Source of the DNA: Dehalococcoidia bacterium
GTDB lineage: Bacteria; Chloroflexota; Dehalococcoidia; Dehalococcoidales; Fen-1064
Length of the DNA: 6,352 nucleotides
Assembly (NCBI GenBank): GCA_003153075.1
Contig: PMBW01000321.1
Coordinates: forward strand, 362 to 6,713
Direction of reading: 5' to 3'
Below are positions 4,883 to 6,352 of the stretch, piece by piece. Numbering within the stretch: the first letter of the stretch is position 1; each line of letters begins with the position of its first letter. Both the position numbers and the translations under genes were made by a program. The notes beneath the pieces were generated by a model. The model searched no databases and was not told the DNA's origin. It saw nothing but the letters and a program-made list of their open reading frames with translations.

Positions 4883-5797
4883 TTACCCGATGGCTAGCAT
4901 CCGCTCCACTGCCGAAAGCGCCCGCACCCTGATATTCTCCGGCACGCTGATCACATGCTTCATATCCTGCAGCGACCACAGCACTTTTTCCAGCGTGATG
5001 CTCTTCATATTCGGGCAAACAGCTTTATCGTTGACCGGCACGAAATACTTGGAGGGGTTTTCGATCTTGAGCCTGTGTATGATCCCGGTTTCCGTGCCGA
5101 TAATGAATCCGGGAGCCTTACTCTCGCGCACAAAACGCATCATTTGCCCGGTGCTCAGCACGGCATCCGCAGCGGCTTTAGCATCGGGACGGCATTCGGG
5201 ATGCACCAGCGCCAGAGAGCCAGGATGCTTCTGTTTCAGTCTCAGAATGTCCTCCGGCAAGATTCTCATGTGTGTGGGACAGAAACCCGGCCAGAGGGTC
5301 ATTTTCCGCCCGGTTTTTTCCGCTACCCATTGCCCCAGGTACTGGTCGGGGACAAACAGGATCTCTTTATCGGGAAGGCTGTTAACCACTTGCACGGCAT
5401 TGCCTGATGTACAGCAAATGTCGGATTCGGCTTTGACCGCGGCGGTGGAATTCACGTAGCAGACCACGGTGGGATGATTCAATTCCTTTTTCCTGGCGAT
5501 CAGCGCTTCCACGGTGATCATGTCCGCCATCGGGCAGCCGGCCTCGATTTCCGGCATCAATACGACTCTGTGAGGGTTGATGATATAGGCAGTTTCCGCC
5601 ATAAAATGCACTCCGCAAAAGACAATTACCTCGGCGGTAGTTTTGGCGGCCTTCTGACTTAATTCCAGCGAATCGCCGGTAAAATCAGCAATATCCTGTA
5701 CTTCTGAACGCTGGTAATTATGCGCAAGGATAACGGCATTCCGTTGTTTCTTCAACCGTATGATTTCACTGATGATATCGGTATTTACTGTTGTCAT
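4883..5797 (-). CDS. nadA: Quinolinate synthase NadA
   Basis: The 304-residue protein is a complete NadA, which condenses iminoaspartate with dihydroxyacetone phosphate to make quinolinate, the first ring of de novo NAD synthesis, using a [4Fe-4S] cluster. Expected cluster ligands are present: C88 in EAGCPMAD, C173 in GFCPTHMRI and C261 in KAVCPNMKS. Substrate-site motifs are also present: LAHNYQ (H26, Y28), FTGDSLELS (39-47), FCGVHFMAETA (60-70), CYVNSTAAVKA (113-123, Y114 and N116), VHPEC (H199, E201) and GTETG (234-238). The length of about 300 fits the short form of the family. The ATG at 5797 is preceded by GGGAGA with a 10-base gap, a moderate site. It starts 39 bp after the MOSC gene and is probably co-transcribed with it. 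nadB and nadC are not in the window, so the iminoaspartate source is not visible here. Confidence 0.97.
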   Translation of the reverse strand: MTTVNTDIISEIIRLKKQRNAVILAHNYQRSEVQDIADFTGDSLELSQKAAKTTAEVIVFCGVHFMAETAYIINPHRVVLMPEIEAGCPMADMITVEALIARKKELNHPTVVCYVNSTAAVKAESDICCTSGNAVQVVNSLPDKEILFVPDQYLGQWVAEKTGRKMTLWPGFCPTHMRILPEDILRLKQKHPGSLALVHPECRPDAKAAADAVLSTGQMMRFVRESKAPGFIIGTETGIIHRLKIENPSKYFVPVNDKAVCPNMKSITLEKVLWSLQDMKHVISVPENIRVRALSAVERMLAIG

Positions 5798-5836
5798 TTA
5801 AAGCTATTCTCCCATCAAAAGCAGAGCGCCAATATT

Positions 5837-6301
5837 CTACACTTCATTATCGTGATTATCAATCACCTTGATAGTATCGCCCGGTTCAATCATGCCGCCC
5901 TTCAACACCTTGCCGAAAACACCCTCTTTCGGCATCACGCAAGTCCCGACCTGTTTGGAAATGGCGCAGCCTGTGTGGCACACCTTGCCGATCTGAGAGA
6001 TTTCCAGCACCACCTCTTTCCCGACCTTCACTTTAGTGCCGACCGGGATAGAAACAAGTTCGATGCCCTGGGTGGTCAGATTTTCGGCAAAAGCGCCGGG
6101 ATTTAGAGAGAGACCTAACTTACGCATTTTATCGATGCTTTCATTCGCCAGCAGACTGACCTGGCGGTGCGTCGTGCAATCGGCATGGGCATCACTGACC
6201 ATCCCGAATCCCACCCGGAATTCTCCGGCGGACACAGGATCCTTGCTGGTGCCCTTTTTATCACTTCTGCAAACTGCGATCACTTTCCCCGTTTTCTGCA
6301 T
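5837..6301 (-). CDS. Standalone MOSC-domain protein
   Basis: The 154-residue protein is essentially one MOSC domain. It shows GKVIAVCRSDKKGTSK (5-20), VSDAHADCTTHRQVSLL (35-51), NPGAFAENLTTQGIEL (67-82), GTKVKVGKEVVLEISQIG (88-105), VCHTGCAI (107-114) and GTCVMPKEGVFGKVLKGGMIEPGDTI (119-144). MOSC domains occur at the C terminus of eukaryotic molybdenum-cofactor sulfurase and in bacterial YiiM/YcbX. They are linked to transfer of sulfur or of the molybdenum cofactor using a conserved cysteine, probably C121 here by position. Short bacterial MOSC proteins often sit near moa/mog genes, but none is visible in this window. The ATG at 6301 has AGGAG (6308-6312) six bases upstream. It has no signal peptide and should be cytosolic. 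It is the first gene of the probable MOSC-nadA unit; its promoter is partly or fully outside the window. Confidence 0.9.
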   Translation of the reverse strand: MQKTGKVIAVCRSDKKGTSKDPVSAGEFRVGFGMVSDAHADCTTHRQVSLLANESIDKMRKLGLSLNPGAFAENLTTQGIELVSIPVGTKVKVGKEVVLEISQIGKVCHTGCAISKQVGTCVMPKEGVFGKVLKGGMIEPGDTIKVIDNHDNEV

Positions 6302-6352
6302 AAATTGCTCCTCTTGTTATTCAGTGTAGCACACGCTCAATTGTCCCGCCAC

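Noticed and set aside
4890..5459. Long plus-strand open frames (189 and 150 codons) opposite nadA
   Set aside because: They lie antisense to a complete, well-conserved nadA and their translations resemble no family; they reflect the codon bias of the real gene.
6308..6352. Promoter of the MOSC gene (TACACT -10 candidate on the minus strand)
   Set aside because: No -35 box at a suitable distance is visible within the window, so it cannot be supported.

Overview
The window is bacterial chromosomal DNA, probably from an uncultured lineage. It is gene-dense with short leaders, good Shine-Dalgarno sites and sigma70-like promoters. The conserved genes are nadA, a standalone MOSC protein, cutA and dodecin. 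That mix, together with an AT-rich degenerate 'TTTAG' spacer and a REP-like palindrome, would fit an anaerobic Chloroflexota or Thermodesulfobacteriota-type genome. This taxonomic guess is weak and comes from general impression only.

Left part (1-1606, + strand): the C-terminal LOTUS (OST-HTH) domain of a truncated NYN-LOTUS protein is followed by an AT-rich gene for a 405-aa DUF4062 protein. The base-composition step at the DUF4062 gene suggests it was acquired horizontally. The N-terminal domain is the type found on bacterial conflict and signalling proteins, but the C-terminal half is unrecognised.

Middle (1708-3126): a Vps62/DUF946-like lipoprotein (- strand) and a dodecin (+ strand) are transcribed divergently. 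Their shared 147-bp intergenic region has a recognisable sigma70 promoter for each gene, with two small palindromes between them.

Region 3127-3567 is a 441-bp gap without a conventional gene, and it is the most unusual part of the window. It holds a chain of perfect inverted repeats. One is a long-range nested fold of about 130 nt. Another follows a TATAAT box and could be a short transcript whose two ends pair with each other; that transcript also contains a 22-codon ORF with a very strong Shine-Dalgarno. I do not recognise either as a known RNA family.

Right part (3568-6301, all - strand): in transcription order these are a MOSC-domain protein, nadA (quinolinate synthase, 39 bp downstream and probably co-transcribed), cutA (after a spacer with a REP-like palindrome), and a two-TM membrane protein of unknown function. 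The leader of the membrane-protein gene can pair perfectly with its own Shine-Dalgarno, and a competing hairpin is present, so translational control is possible.

No tRNA, rRNA, CRISPR array, transposase or complete insertion sequence was seen.
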